From positions 434,001 to 498,000 of the forward strand of contig NZ_JAMBOV010000003.1 in NCBI RefSeq assembly GCF_023715745.1: a DNA stretch of 64,000 nt, written 5' to 3'. This document shows, in pieces, positions 49,564 to 58,567 of this stretch; the first letter of the stretch is position 1; every line of letters begins with the position of its first letter. The position numbers were made by a program, and so were the translations under genes. Origin of the DNA: Microbacterium oleivorans. Lineage in GTDB: Bacteria; Actinomycetota; Actinomycetes; Actinomycetales; Microbacteriaceae. The notes beneath the pieces are model-generated. The model ran no database searches. It saw only the letters and a list, made by a program, of their open reading frames with translations, and was not told the DNA's origin.

Positions 49564-51392
49564 TCTTTTTCAACCACCTTGGCGTCGAGGACGTTGGAAC
49601 GGGATGCGAGCAGCTGGATCTTGTCGTTGGACCCTTGAGCGGGGACGAAGAAGTACAGCTGATCGGTGTAGCGGGTCTGGAACCCGGTGCTCGATTGCGA
49701 GACGCCGGACAGGGCCTTCACAACGACGTTCTCCCCCAGTTTGATGACGGCGTCGTCGTTGGTCGGTACGGCGGTCTCGTTCTCCGTCACAGTGACGGCG
49801 ACGATGGCGCCGCTGTCGAGGGTCACGAGCGACAACGGCTCCGAGTCGCCCGGTTCGGCGAGGAACGACACCCGGCCGGTCTCCTCGCCCGTCTCGTTGA
49901 ACTTCTTGAGCACCGCCGCGCGGTTCTCGGCGACGAGAGAACGGAACGTGTCCGTCTCCTTGTCGAACAGGGCGGCGTACTCGCTCTTGTCCCCCTTGTC
50001 CAGGACGTCCGCGTAAGCGGCGGCCAGATTCTCGGGGGGCATGAGGAGGAAGGGCGAATTGGGCTCGACGGCGACGGCGCCCACGTACTCCGCGGCGAGG
50101 TTCATCGTGGCGTCGGCGCGGAGGCTGGAGATGTAGGCGACCTTGTACTCGGCCCACGGGTCGCTCTGCGTCGCGGTCACCACCGTGGCGACGCCGTCCG
50201 CGTCCTCGACGACCGCCATGAACATGCGCGGCCAATCGTTCTTCGCCTGCGGCAGGAGCGCCGTCATCTTCCCGGCCGGGATGGCCGGCAGCGCGTCCGC
50301 GTCGGGGAGCTCGGTGCGAAGCCGGTAGTTGGTCTCCCGCTCCACAAGCGCCGGCCCCGTGAGGCGTTCCGCCGCCGCCTTCGGGTCCTTCGCCTCATCC
50401 GCGGCGGCGACCTGCTCGGCGATCCTGCCGAGGATCCGCTCGGCCTGCGTCTTCGTGACCGCGGGTGCGCCCTGCCCTTCCGGGACGATGACGGATGCCG
50501 TGGGCGACGGGGTCGCGTCGGGCTGAAGGTCCGGCCACGCGTCCGGCGAGCATCCGGTCAGGGCGATCCCTCCGACCAGGAGCGCGGAGATCGCCACCAG
50601 GGACCGCCGACCGCGTCCGAGACGGCGACGGGCCGGAGCTGCGGCGATCACGCCCTTGTCCGCTTCCTCGACCGACAGGTCGATCGGCTGCGTGGCCGTG
50701 ATCGGAAGGCCCTTCCGCCGCGGACCCCGGGAGCGACGAACGTGACGCAGCGCGAGGACGTACAGCACGAGGCCGACGACCGCCATGAGGATGCCGCCCG
50801 CCAAGAGCGGCCCCGCCCACGGCGTCGTGACCCCGGTGGGCCAGGTGATGCTCATCGCCGCGGGAGCGGCTGACGTCCCGTCGGAGGCGACCAGCACGCT
50901 CATGTCATCCGGCAGACGAAGCGTCGTGGCGAGGGAGCCGTCCTGCTCGAACTCGTCCAGCCAGAGATCGGAGCCGGCGGGAGCTGCCGTCGGCGAGCCG
51001 TCCTCGACGGGCGCGGTCGCCGCCACGTCCTCGGAGACCGCCTGCCCCTCCGCGCCCAGCGTCACGTGGACGTACTCGGTGGGGGCCAGCCACGCCGTGA
51101 CGTCCTGCGTCCTGGCGTAGGCGGCGAAGACCGGTCCGTCGCCGTCGACCCGGAGCGTCTGCGCGCCCGCGCGGCTCGCGAGGACAGCGCCGTCGATGAG
51201 GACGAAGGGAGCGTCGGCATCCGTGGTGATCGTCGTCGTCTCCGTCGCGGGTGCCTCGAGGATCGTGCGCTGGGCGACGCCTGCACCGATCATCAGCGTG
51301 GCAAGTACGAAGGCGATGATCGCCCACACGAATCTCACGAACCGTCGCCCTCCTCCAGCCGGCATCGGGGTGCGCGGCCGATCATTCGACAT
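49560..51392 (-). CDS. Unknown two-part membrane protein with internal lipobox-like motif
   Basis: 610 residues, function not recognised. Part one (1-250): membrane segment at 19-41, an extracytoplasmic beta-rich domain, and a second segment at 193-216. Part two (251-610): Arg-rich RRRLGRGRRS, a hydrophobic core and IALTGC ending at Cys281, exactly like a lipoprotein signal, then a Pro/Ser/Thr linker and a 300-residue globular domain. The gene reads as a membrane protein fused in frame to a former lipoprotein. TAGGCT (51396-51401) is only 3 bases before the ATG. The stop overlaps the thioredoxin-TPR start, so they are co-translated. Confidence 0.75.
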   Translation of the reverse strand: MSNDRPRTPMPAGGGRRFVRFVWAIIAFVLATLMIGAGVAQRTILEAPATETTTITTDADAPFVLIDGAVLASRAGAQTLRVDGDGPVFAAYARTQDVTAWLAPTEYVHVTLGAEGQAVSEDVAATAPVEDGSPTAAPAGSDLWLDEFEQDGSLATTLRLPDDMSVLVASDGTSAAPAAMSITWPTGVTTPWAGPLLAGGILMAVVGLVLYVLALRHVRRSRGPRRKGLPITATQPIDLSVEEADKGVIAAAPARRRLGRGRRSLVAISALLVGGIALTGCSPDAWPDLQPDATPSPTASVIVPEGQGAPAVTKTQAERILGRIAEQVAAADEAKDPKAAAERLTGPALVERETNYRLRTELPDADALPAIPAGKMTALLPQAKNDWPRMFMAVVEDADGVATVVTATQSDPWAEYKVAYISSLRADATMNLAAEYVGAVAVEPNSPFLLMPPENLAAAYADVLDKGDKSEYAALFDKETDTFRSLVAENRAAVLKKFNETGEETGRVSFLAEPGDSEPLSLVTLDSGAIVAVTVTENETAVPTNDDAVIKLGENVVVKALSGVSQSSTGFQTRYTDQLYFFVPAQGSNDKIQLLASRSNVLDAKVVEKE

Positions 51393-51463
51393 TCCAGCCT
51401 AGCGAACGGTGCTGGCAAACGCGTGGGAGGGCGTCGCTCCCGCATCGAGCACCGTCCGCGAAC

Positions 51464-51469
51464 TAGGGT
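51464..51469 (+). promoter_or_regulatory. -10 box TAGGGT of the AI-2E family gene
   Basis: TAGGGT puts transcription start near 51476, leaving a leader of about 19 bases with AAAGGG before the GTG at 51495. Confidence 0.35.
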
Positions 51470-51494
51470 GAGTGCAGACCTGGGAAAGGGCATC

Positions 51495-52568
51495 GTGAAG
51501 ATCCAGCATCCGTTCCGCACTGCGCTGATCGCCACGCTCGGCGTGGGTGTCGGCATCCTCATCCTCACCGGTGTGCAGACCCTTTCGACCGTGCTCCTCT
51601 ACATCGGCACGGCGCTGTTCCTGGCCCTGGGCCTCGATCCGGTCGTCTCCTTCTTCGAGCGACGCGGGCTACCGCGCTGGGGCGCTCTGCTGGCGACGTT
51701 CGCGGCCCTGCTGGCCGTGGCGACGGCACTCGTGCTCATCGTCGTACCCGTCCTCGTCGATCAGATCGCGAAGCTCGTCCAGCAGATCCAGAAATTGGTG
51801 GAGAGCGCCATCGACCAGGAATGGAATCCGGTGACCGTCGCGCGCGACTGGTTGTCGCACACCTTCCCGCTCCTGCAGGTCGACATGGTGCTCGGCTACG
51901 TCAACGACTGGTGGAACGGACTCGACTTCGCGGACATCGGCGCCTCGCTGGGCACGGGCCTGCTGTCCTTCGGCGCAGGCATCGTGGCGACGGCCACGGG
52001 CACGATCATCGTGCTCATCCTGACCATCTACTTCACCGCCTCGATGCGCTCCCTCAAGCGCTCGGTCTATCAACTCGCGCCGGCCTCCAAGCGGGAGCGG
52101 TTCGTCAACCTCTCCGAGCAGATCACGGCGTCCGTCGGCTATTACGTGATGGGCCAGGTCGTGCTCGGGGCGATCAACGGCATCCTCAGCGCGATCTTCC
52201 TGACCATCATCAAGGCGCCGTTCCCCGCCGTGCTGGCGGTGATTGCGTTCTTCTTCTCGCTGATACCGCTCGTGGGGACCCTGACGGGGTCGGCCATCAT
52301 CGTGCTCGCCTGTCTCGGTCTGGCGTCGCCGCTCACGGCCCTCGTCGCGCTCATCTGGTACCTCGTCTACATGCAGCTCGAGGCCTACTTCCTCTCGCCG
52401 AGGATCATGAGCCGTGCGGTATCGGTACCCGGCGCGGTCGTCGTCATCGCGGCGCTCGCCGGCGGGTCACTGCTCGGCCTGCTCGGAGCGCTCATCGCCA
52501 TCCCGGTCGCGGCGAGCGTCCTGATCATCTATCGCCAGGTGCTGATCCCCCGCCAGAACGAACTCTGA
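51495..52568 (+). CDS. AI-2E family transporter (UPF0118)
   Basis: 357 residues with seven to eight membrane segments and an amphipathic region at about 90-135. GYYVMGQVVLGAINGILSAI, SLIPLVGTLTG and LGALIAIPVAASVLI are conserved in the PF01594 family. Members have been linked to AI-2 export or Na+/H+ exchange; a quorum-sensing role should not be assumed. GTG at 51495 has AAAGGG upstream and matches the family N-terminus. Its stop codon directly abuts the stop of the convergent small gene (TGATCA at 52566-52571). Confidence 0.9.
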   Translation: MKIQHPFRTALIATLGVGVGILILTGVQTLSTVLLYIGTALFLALGLDPVVSFFERRGLPRWGALLATFAALLAVATALVLIVVPVLVDQIAKLVQQIQKLVESAIDQEWNPVTVARDWLSHTFPLLQVDMVLGYVNDWWNGLDFADIGASLGTGLLSFGAGIVATATGTIIVLILTIYFTASMRSLKRSVYQLAPASKRERFVNLSEQITASVGYYVMGQVVLGAINGILSAIFLTIIKAPFPAVLAVIAFFFSLIPLVGTLTGSAIIVLACLGLASPLTALVALIWYLVYMQLEAYFLSPRIMSRAVSVPGAVVVIAALAGGSLLGLLGALIAIPVAASVLIIYRQVLIPRQNEL

Positions 52569-52850
52569 TCAGGCGATCCGCCAGCACGCGGTGTGCCAAT
52601 GGCGCCGCGCGGCGAGATCGGCGGCATCCCCCAGCACACCGTCGGCACGCCAGACGACGACGTGGGCCGTGCCGGCCGGAACCGTGCGACCGCATCCCGG
52701 ACAGACGTAGTCCTTCTGCGCTTGCTGCGCGGACACCGGCTGCACCGTCCATTCCACGCCCCGCCGTTGCTCGGTGCGCTTCCAGCCGGCGAGCAGACGG
52801 TCGAAGGAGGCGTCAGGGGCGCTGGGCTTGCGCCGGTTGGACCGCGGCAC
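52569..52850 (-). CDS. Small zinc-ribbon protein
   Basis: 93 residues. A basic N-terminus (MPRSNRRKPSAPDASFDRLL) is followed by a compact domain with CPGC and a C-terminal HWHTACW, giving Cys-Cys-His/Cys ligands for one zinc. Similar proteins lie near cdsA and the lytic transglycosylase in Microbacteriaceae and are often mis-labelled ATP/GTP-binding. There is no P-loop here. A nucleic acid-binding role is possible. The ATG lies three bases after the stop of the lytic transglycosylase-like gene, so it is the last gene of that unit. Confidence 0.75.
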   Translation of the reverse strand: MPRSNRRKPSAPDASFDRLLAGWKRTEQRRGVEWTVQPVSAQQAQKDYVCPGCGRTVPAGTAHVVVWRADGVLGDAADLAARRHWHTACWRIA

Positions 52851-52853
52851 GAG

Positions 52854-53561
52854 TCAGTACCAGCCCGAACGCTGCGACTTCCCCCACGCACCGCAGGGAG
52901 TCCCGTAGCGACCCTGGATGTACCCCAGGCCCCACGTGATCTGCGTGGCGGCATTCGTCTCCCAGTCCGAACCGACCGAGGACATCTTGCGTCCAGGCAG
53001 AGCCTGCGGGATGCCGTACGCACCGCTCGAGGCGTTGTAGGCATTCACTCGCCAGCCGGATTCCTTCTTCCACAGTGCGACGAGGCACGCGAACTCGGAA
53101 TCTCCCCAGCCCCGGGCCGTCACCATGTCGTACGCGATGGCCTGCGCGCTCCCGGGGTTCGGGGACACGAACGGCGGCGACCAGGATGAGGAACGCGTCG
53201 AGGCCGACGACCGACTCTGCGTCGGCGTGGGGGTGGGAGTCGGGGTGACGTAGACCGTGTACTCGCTCGCGCGCTCCAACTCGACGGCTGGTGCGTCACC
53301 CGCCTGATACCGCTGCGCATCCTGCACGGCCGACGCGTACAGGGACAGCGGGTCGAGTTCGGTCGCCTCGGCAGGGTTCGGGAAGGAGACGAGCGGCACC
53401 AAGGTCGCACCGACGAAACCCGCGGTGGCCAGCACCGAGAACGCGGCCAGCACGCCGCGGCGGCGGGACCATCGGGCGGCACGGGCCGACCGCCGGGAGC
53501 GTCGGACGGATCGCGTCGCGACGCCGGCGCGCGATGGAAGGATCTCGTTGCCGGTGGTCAC
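52854..53561 (-). CDS. Lytic transglycosylase-like (SLT) secreted protein
   Basis: 235 residues. The N-terminus is very basic, followed by one hydrophobic segment (about 37-55) as signal or anchor. A disordered Thr-Pro repeat stretch follows (TPTPTPTPTQSRSS). The C-terminal domain has CLVALWKKESGWRVNAYN (catalytic Glu in KESGW) and SGAYGIPQALPG, as in actinobacterial SLT/Rpf-type muralytic domains. It probably cuts peptidoglycan glycan strands. GTG at 53561 fits the protein family; a longer open frame upstream has shadow composition. No Cys-rich motif is seen. Confidence 0.82.
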   Translation of the reverse strand: MTTGNEILPSRAGVATRSVRRSRRSARAARWSRRRGVLAAFSVLATAGFVGATLVPLVSFPNPAEATELDPLSLYASAVQDAQRYQAGDAPAVELERASEYTVYVTPTPTPTPTQSRSSASTRSSSWSPPFVSPNPGSAQAIAYDMVTARGWGDSEFACLVALWKKESGWRVNAYNASSGAYGIPQALPGRKMSSVGSDWETNAATQITWGLGYIQGRYGTPCGAWGKSQRSGWY

Positions 53562-53604
53562 AGTGTCCCGATCATATCGACGTCGCGAAACACTCGCCAC
53601 GCCG

Positions 53605-54162
53605 TCATCCGACGGACTGCATGACGTCGACGACGGCGTCGAGGACGGCGTCCACCTGCGCCTCGTCGTATCCGCGGAGCTGCATGCGGAACGCAACGGA
53701 ACGGACCTGCTCGATCGTGAGGCCCTCCCCCGATTCGAGGTAGCGGGCGATCCTGCCCGCGACCAGGTCGACCTCGTCGACGCGATAACCGAAGCGGAGC
53801 GGCGAGACCCGACGGAAACGGTGACGCGGCTTCCGGGACAGGCGATCGAGGATCTCCTGCGCCAGCGCCCGGGACGCGCCCACCCACGCGCGAGCGCCGC
53901 GCTGCGTCATGGCCGCCACTCGCTCGCGCTGCGCGAACGCGTCCTCGATCCGCGCTAGGGCGGCATCGACCGCCTCGATCGCGTAACCGTCCCTCACGAG
54001 GGGGAACGCGACGGCGCGGACATCGCCCGAAGTGAGCGACGCATCGTCGGACTCGAAAGCCGTCCGGGCCGATGCGAGGAAGTCGTCGACCGCACGGGGA
54101 GCATACCCCTTGCGTCGTCCGGCGGTCCTCGGGAAGGCGGCGGGTGAGGTCAGGTCGGTCAT
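53605..54162 (-). CDS. Protein of four DivIVA-type repeats
   Basis: 185 residues without membrane segment. Four short repeats of the type V-x-F-x-x-x-x-x-G-Y-x-x-x-x-V-D are visible: 10-29 (GRRKGYAPRAVDDFL), 48-69 (RDGYAIEAVDAAL), 118-136 (RFGYRVDEVDLVA) and 153-174 (LRGYDEAQVDAVL). They form two pairs about 105 residues apart, suggesting internal duplication. Such DivI1A repeats occur in polar-growth and division proteins, but the long coiled coil of DivIVA/Wag31 is missing. The ATG overlaps the cdsA stop, so it is co-translated with cdsA. Confidence 0.8.
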   Translation of the reverse strand: MTDLTSPAAFPRTAGRRKGYAPRAVDDFLASARTAFESDDASLTSGDVRAVAFPLVRDGYAIEAVDAALARIEDAFAQRERVAAMTQRGARAWVGASRALAQEILDRLSRKPRHRFRRVSPLRFGYRVDEVDLVAGRIARYLESGEGLTIEQVRSVAFRMQLRGYDEAQVDAVLDAVVDVMQSVG

Positions 54163-55190
54163 GCCAGTCCGCTCAAGGGGGTCAGGAGGATGTACAGGGC
54201 CAGACCCGGGACGAGCGAGGGGAGGATCGAGTCGAGGCGGTCGAGCACTCCCCCATGACCGGGCAGGAAGGAGCTCATGTCCTTGATTCCGAGATCGCGC
54301 TTGATGAGGGACTCGCCGAGATCGCCCACGGTCGCCGAGACGAGGATCGCGAGGCCCAGCACCAGACCCGCCCACAGCGGGATCTGCAGCATGAGGACGC
54401 CGAGCAGACCACCGGCGACGAGGCTGACGACGACGGCCCCGGCGAAACCCTCCCAGGTCTTGTTGGGGCTGATGCGCGGCGCCATCGGATGCCGACCGAA
54501 GGCGACCCCGCTGGCGTAAGCGCCGGTGTCCACCGAGACGGCGATGATCAGGACGGCGAGCAACCACAGCTCACCGTGGTCCTGGCGCAGGATGACCAGG
54601 GCGAGACTCCCGTGGAAGACGACGTAGACCTGGACGAGTCCGCTCGCCAGGACGTCGGTGACGACGTCGCCGTAGCGGCGGCCGTCTCCGGCGGCCATCT
54701 GGGCGATGAGACGCCACACCACGACGAGGACCACGGCGGCAAAAAGCACGAACCACTGGGTCAGGTATCCGACGAACGCGGCACTGAGGACCAGCGCACC
54801 GCCGACGAGCTGCGGCGCGAGATCGACTCTGCGACCCGACGCCTGCAGCGCGCGGGTGAACTCGAAGGCGCCGAGAAGACACAACGGCACCGCGAACGCG
54901 ATGAACGCCCACTTCCAGAACAGGAGCGAACCGAGCACGATAGCGCCGATGCCGAGGCCGATGAGTGTCGCCATGATGAGGTTGCGGCCCGACCGCGCAT
55001 TGATGCGGTCGTTGGCCTCCTCGAACTCGACCCGGGCGCGCTCGATCTGACTCTCGAACTCGCTCCGCGCAGCTCTCACATGGGACTGGAATGAGGACGG
55101 GTCGCCCGAGACCTGGCTCCCACGCCTCAGATCGGATCGGCTCGGGGGCGTATCCGGTCCGACCGCGCTCCCCGATGCGTCTTCGGACAT
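54159..55190 (-). CDS. cdsA: Phosphatidate cytidylyltransferase
   Basis: 343 residues. About 75 polar residues at the N-terminus (SHVRAARSEFESQIERARVE, helical) precede eight membrane segments. The CDP-alcohol signature lies near the C-terminus: SLIKRDLGIKDMSSFLPGHG and VLDRLDS. It makes CDP-diacylglycerol, the precursor of phosphatidylinositol and phosphatidylglycerol. The long N-terminal extension is common in this family in actinobacteria. It follows frr by 7 bases in the pyrH-frr-cdsA operon. Confidence 0.94.
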   Translation of the reverse strand: MSEDASGSAVGPDTPPSRSDLRRGSQVSGDPSSFQSHVRAARSEFESQIERARVEFEEANDRINARSGRNLIMATLIGLGIGAIVLGSLLFWKWAFIAFAVPLCLLGAFEFTRALQASGRRVDLAPQLVGGALVLSAAFVGYLTQWFVLFAAVVLVVVWRLIAQMAAGDGRRYGDVVTDVLASGLVQVYVVFHGSLALVILRQDHGELWLLAVLIIAVSVDTGAYASGVAFGRHPMAPRISPNKTWEGFAGAVVVSLVAGGLLGVLMLQIPLWAGLVLGLAILVSATVGDLGESLIKRDLGIKDMSSFLPGHGGVLDRLDSILPSLVPGLALYILLTPLSGLA

Positions 55191-55197
55191 GGCGCTG

Positions 55198-55752
55198 TCA
55201 GACCTCGAGGAGTTCTGCCTCTTTGCGCTTCAACGCGTCGTCGATCAGCTCGACGTGCGTCTTGGTCACCGCGTCGAGCTCCTTCTCGGCCCGAGCGAGG
55301 TCGTCATCGCTCACCTCGCCCTTGAGTGCGTCGAGCTCGTCCTTCGACTTACGACGGATGCCGCGGACGTGCACCTTCGCGTCCTCCGCCTTGCTCTTGA
55401 CGAGCTTGACGTACTCCTTGCGGCGGTCGGCGGTGAGCTCGGGCATCGTCACGCGGACGATGTTCCCGTCGTTCGTGGGATTCGCGCCGAGGTTCGGCAT
55501 GTCCCGCACCGCCTGCTCGATCGCCTTCAGCGCCGACTTGTCGTACGGCGTGATGACCAGCGTGCGCGCCTCCGGCGCGTTGAGCGAGGCGAGCTGTGCG
55601 AGCGGGGTGGGCGTGCCGTAGTACTCGACCTGGACCTTCTGGAAGAGCTGCGGGTTCGCCCGTCCGGTGCGGACGGTCGAGAAGTCCTCCTTGGCGGCCT
55701 CGACGGCGCGGTCCATACGGGTCTTCGTGTCGGCCAGGATGTCGGCGATCAC
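55198..55752 (-). CDS. frr: Ribosome recycling factor
   Basis: 184 residues, standard size. [38 protein letters not shown] and [26 protein letters not shown] are RRF motifs. With EF-G it splits post-termination ribosomes. The start is GTG with GGAGAG upstream, and TAGACT lies about 30 bases upstream, so frr may have its own promoter besides read-through from pyrH 55 bases away. Confidence 0.97.
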   Translation of the reverse strand: MIADILADTKTRMDRAVEAAKEDFSTVRTGRANPQLFQKVQVEYYGTPTPLAQLASLNAPEARTLVITPYDKSALKAIEQAVRDMPNLGANPTNDGNIVRVTMPELTADRRKEYVKLVKSKAEDAKVHVRGIRRKSKDELDALKGEVSDDDLARAEKELDAVTKTHVELIDDALKRKEAELLEV

Positions 55753-55807
55753 GGTCTCTCCATTCGTCGGTACGTCCGATCCAGTCTAGTCGGCGGCGCC
55801 CCCTGCC

Positions 55808-56527
55808 TCAGACGCTGACGAGGGTGCCGATCGATTCTCCGAGGAGCGCGCGGGTCACGTTGCCACCGGGCTCCATGCCGAACACCCGCATACCCATGCC
55901 GTTGTCCATGCACAGGCTGAACGCCGTCGAATCGACGACCTTCAAACCGCGCTGCAGCGCGTCCCGATAGGTGATCGTGTCGAGCTTCTCTGCGGAGGCA
56001 TCCGTCCTCGGGTCGGCCGTGTACACACCGTCCACCCCGTTCTTGGCCACGAGGACCTCGACCGCACCGATCTCGAGCGCGCGCTGCGCAGCCACCGTGT
56101 CGGTCGAGAAGTACGGCAGACCGGCGCCGGCACCGAAGATCACGACGCGTCCCTTCTCGAGGTGACGCTCCGCTCGACGCGGGATGTACGGCTCAGCGAC
56201 CTGGGTCATGGAGATCGCGGACTGCACGCGGGTGGCAGCCCCGGCCTGCTCGAGGAAGTCCTGGAGGGCGAGGGCGTTCATGACGGTGCCGAGCATGCCC
56301 ATGTAGTCGGCGCGTCCGCGGTCCATGCCGCGCTGGCTCAGTTCGGCGCCCCGGAAGAAGTTGCCACCGCCGACGACGACGGCGACCTCGACCCGGTCCA
56401 CGGCCGCGGCGATCTCCTGGGCGATCTGGCTGACGACATCGGGATTGACGCCCAGCTGACCTGCGCCGAACGCCTCGCCGGACAGTTTCAGGAGGACGCG
56501 GCGGCGTCCGGTGTTCTCGTCGATCAC
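55808..56527 (-). CDS. pyrH: UMP kinase
   Basis: 239 residues of the amino-acid kinase fold. [40 protein letters not shown] and [19 protein letters not shown] are PyrH motifs. It phosphorylates UMP to UDP and is allosterically controlled by GTP/UTP. GTG at 56527 follows AGAGGA about eight bases upstream. TAGTCT (56551-56556) is the likely -10 box, giving a leader of about 17 bases. It is separated from tsf by an intrinsic terminator. Confidence 0.96.
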   Translation of the reverse strand: MIDENTGRRRVLLKLSGEAFGAGQLGVNPDVVSQIAQEIAAAVDRVEVAVVVGGGNFFRGAELSQRGMDRGRADYMGMLGTVMNALALQDFLEQAGAATRVQSAISMTQVAEPYIPRRAERHLEKGRVVIFGAGAGLPYFSTDTVAAQRALEIGAVEVLVAKNGVDGVYTADPRTDASAEKLDTITYRDALQRGLKVVDSTAFSLCMDNGMGMRVFGMEPGGNVTRALLGESIGTLVSV

Positions 56528-56572
56528 GCGGGATTCCTCTCGTCTAGGGGAGACTATCGAACGGCATGGAAA

Positions 56573-56602
56573 AGGGGTTCGCATCGTGTGATGCGAACCC
56601 CT
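56573..56602 (-). terminator. Rho-independent terminator of rpsB-tsf
   Basis: AGGGGTTCGCATC (56573-56585) pairs with GATGCGAACCCCT (56590-56602) around a four-base loop. On the minus strand the stem is followed by a run of T (56572-56570). It lies 11 bases after the tsf stop and is the only hairpin with a clear T-tail in the window. Confidence 0.88.
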
Positions 56603-56613
56603 CTCTCATGTGC

Positions 56614-57441
56614 TTACGCGCCGACCTTGAAGCGGGCGAAGCCGGTGACCGTGATCCCGGCGTCGGACGCGACCTTCGCGACGGACAGCTTGTTGTCCTT
56701 GGCGTAATCCTGGTCGAGCAGGGCGACCTGCTTGAAGAACGCGTTCACGCGACCCTCGACGATCTTCGGGAGGGCAGCCTCGGGCTTGCCCTCGTTCCGG
56801 GAGATCTCCGTGACGATCTCGCGCTCCTTCTCGACATCCGCCTCGGGCACCTCGTCGCGCGACAGGTACGTCGGGTTCGCGAACGAGATGTGCTGCGCGA
56901 TCGAACGAGCGGTCTCGGCGTCGTCGCCCGAATAGCCGACGACCACGCCGACCTGCGGCGGCAGGTCCTTGCTGGTCTTGTGGAGGTAGACCTGGAAGGC
57001 GTCGCCGGAGAGCGTGCGCACGCGGCGCAGCTCGACCTTCTCGCCGATGATCGCGGCCTCGTCCGAGATGAGGTCGGCGACGCTCTTGCCACCGGCGTCG
57101 GCCGCGAGAGCCTCCTCGGCGGAATCGGCGCCTGCGGCAGCGGCCGCGTCGAGGACCTTCTCGGACAGGGCGATGAACCGGTCGTTCTTGGCGACGAAGT
57201 CGGTCTCGGTGTTCAGCTCGATGAGCGTGACCTTGCCGTCCTGCTCCTTCGCGGCGACGAGGCCCTCGCTCGTCGAGCGGTCGGCACGCTTCGCGTTGCC
57301 CTTCGCGCCCTTGAGACGGAGGATCTCGACGGCCTTCTCGAGGTCGCCGTCGGCCTCCTCGAGCGCCTTCTTCGTGTCGACCATTCCCGTGCCGAGCTGC
57401 TCGCGCAGCGCCTTGATGTCGGCGATGGTGAAGTTTGCCAT
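56614..57441 (-). CDS. tsf: Elongation factor Ts
   Basis: 275 residues. The N-terminal UBA-like domain (LREQLGTGMVDTKKALEEADGDLEKAVEIL), the core with LIELNTETDFVAKND and GVVVGYSGDD-type segments, and a compact C-terminal region match EF-Ts. It exchanges GDP on EF-Tu. The ATG has GGAG upstream. It is co-transcribed with rpsB through a hairpin-containing 78-base gap. Confidence 0.97.
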   Translation of the reverse strand: MANFTIADIKALREQLGTGMVDTKKALEEADGDLEKAVEILRLKGAKGNAKRADRSTSEGLVAAKEQDGKVTLIELNTETDFVAKNDRFIALSEKVLDAAAAAGADSAEEALAADAGGKSVADLISDEAAIIGEKVELRRVRTLSGDAFQVYLHKTSKDLPPQVGVVVGYSGDDAETARSIAQHISFANPTYLSRDEVPEADVEKEREIVTEISRNEGKPEAALPKIVEGRVNAFFKQVALLDQDYAKDNKLSVAKVASDAGITVTGFARFKVGA

Positions 57442-57480
57442 GGGTGGCGGCTCCTCAGTAGTTGGGGGTGTGTTTCGAGT

Positions 57481-57513
57481 CGCCTGAGCCCCGCGGGTGG
57501 CGGGGCTCAGGCG
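57481..57513 (-). terminator. Perfect 14-bp hairpin in the rpsB-tsf gap (attenuator)
   Basis: CGCCTGAGCCCCGC (57481-57494) pairs with GCGGGGCTCAGGCG (57500-57513) around five bases, 6 bases after the rpsB stop. There is no T-run. It may partly terminate and so set the S2 to EF-Ts ratio, or protect the rpsB 3' end, as the rpsB-tsf hairpin does in E. coli. Confidence 0.65.
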
Positions 57514-57519
57514 GGACGA

Positions 57520-58380
57520 TCACTCGGCGGACTTCGCCTCGGTGGTCTCCTCAGCGGCGGGAGCCTCGGCGGTCTCCTCGGCCGCGGGGGCCTCGGCCGG
57601 AGCCTCAGCCTGCTCGGCCGGGGCGGACTCGAGCAGCTCGCGCTCCCAGTCGGCCAGCGGCTCGGCCTCGGCCGACTCGTCGGTCGGGTTGTGACGCTGG
57701 ATGAGACCCTCGGCGGCGGCGTCGGCGATGATGCGCGTCAGCAGGCTGACCGAGCGGATCGCGTCGTCGTTGCCCGGGATCGGGAACTGGAACTCGTCGG
57801 GGTCGGCGTTCGTGTCGAGGATGCCGATGACGGGGATGCCGAGCTTCTTGGCCTCGTCGATGGCGAGGTGCTCGCGCTTGGCGTCGACGACCCAGATGGC
57901 CGACGGCGTCTTCTGCAGGTTGCGGATACCGCCGAGCGACTTGTGCAGCTTGTCGAGCTCGCGCTTCTTGAGGAGGAGCTCCTTCTTGGTGAAGCCGCTC
58001 TCGGCCGGGTTCTCGAAGTCGAGCTCCTCGAGCTCCTTCATGCGCGCGAGGCGCTTGGAGACCGTCGAGAAGTTGGTGAGGAGGCCACCCAGCCAGCGCT
58101 GGTTGACGAAGGGCTGACCGACACGGGTGGCCTGCTCGGCGATGATCTCCTGCGCCTGCTTCTTGGTGCCGACGAAGAGGATCGTGCCGCCGTGGGCGAC
58201 CGTCTCACGCACGTACTCGTACGCCTTGTCGATGTACCCGAGCGACTGCTGCAGGTCGATGATGTGGATGCCGCTGCGCTCGGTGAGGATGAAGCGCTTG
58301 ACCTTCGGGTTCCACCGGCGGGTCTGGTGTCCGAAGTGAACGCCGCTGTCGAGCAGCTGGCGAATGGTGACGACGGCCAT
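57520..58380 (-). CDS. rpsB: Small ribosomal subunit protein uS2
   Basis: 286 residues. [60 protein letters not shown] and [20 protein letters not shown] are uS2 motifs. The C-terminal 40 residues are an Ala/Glu-rich disordered tail ([20 protein letters not shown]), longer than in E. coli but usual in actinobacteria. ATG at 58380 is supported by AGGAG seven bases upstream; the open frame continues upstream without S2 similarity. Confidence 0.97.
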   Translation of the reverse strand: MAVVTIRQLLDSGVHFGHQTRRWNPKVKRFILTERSGIHIIDLQQSLGYIDKAYEYVRETVAHGGTILFVGTKKQAQEIIAEQATRVGQPFVNQRWLGGLLTNFSTVSKRLARMKELEELDFENPAESGFTKKELLLKKRELDKLHKSLGGIRNLQKTPSAIWVVDAKREHLAIDEAKKLGIPVIGILDTNADPDEFQFPIPGNDDAIRSVSLLTRIIADAAAEGLIQRHNPTDESAEAEPLADWERELLESAPAEQAEAPAEAPAAEETAEAPAAEETTEAKSAE

Positions 58381-58567
58381 GGCCGTTCTCCTGTTCGTTG
58401 TGGTTGATCGCGCCGGACGGATGGTCGCGGCGAGCCTGGCGCCCGGCACGCACCCGCTCCCGGAGGAGACCGTTGGGTGGGATGCCGCGATGTCGATCGA
58501 CGGTGTCGGACCGAGCCGCTGTGGGCACGCGTAGTCACCCCGACGAGCGGGGTGCTCCACCAGCATA
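58381..58567 (-). promoter_or_regulatory. rpsB leader and candidate promoter
   Basis: The rpsB-to-M23 gap is 287 bases, the longest non-coding stretch here. On the minus strand TATGCT (58562-58567) is a possible -10 box and CACCCCG-CTCGT-CGGGGTG (58548-58554 with 58536-58542) a hairpin at the start of a leader of about 170 bases. Such a leader would suit S2 autoregulation. The remainder to 58667 holds the M23 promoter. No short gene was found. Confidence 0.4.

Noticed and set aside
51495..52568. Quorum-sensing transporter from the AI-2E family name
   Set aside because: Most members of this family are not shown to move AI-2, and no lux-type gene is present, so no signalling role is claimed.
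53205..53250. Thr-Pro repeat in the transglycosylase-like gene as a novel repeat element
   Set aside because: It is a short in-frame linker of a kind common in secreted actinobacterial proteins.
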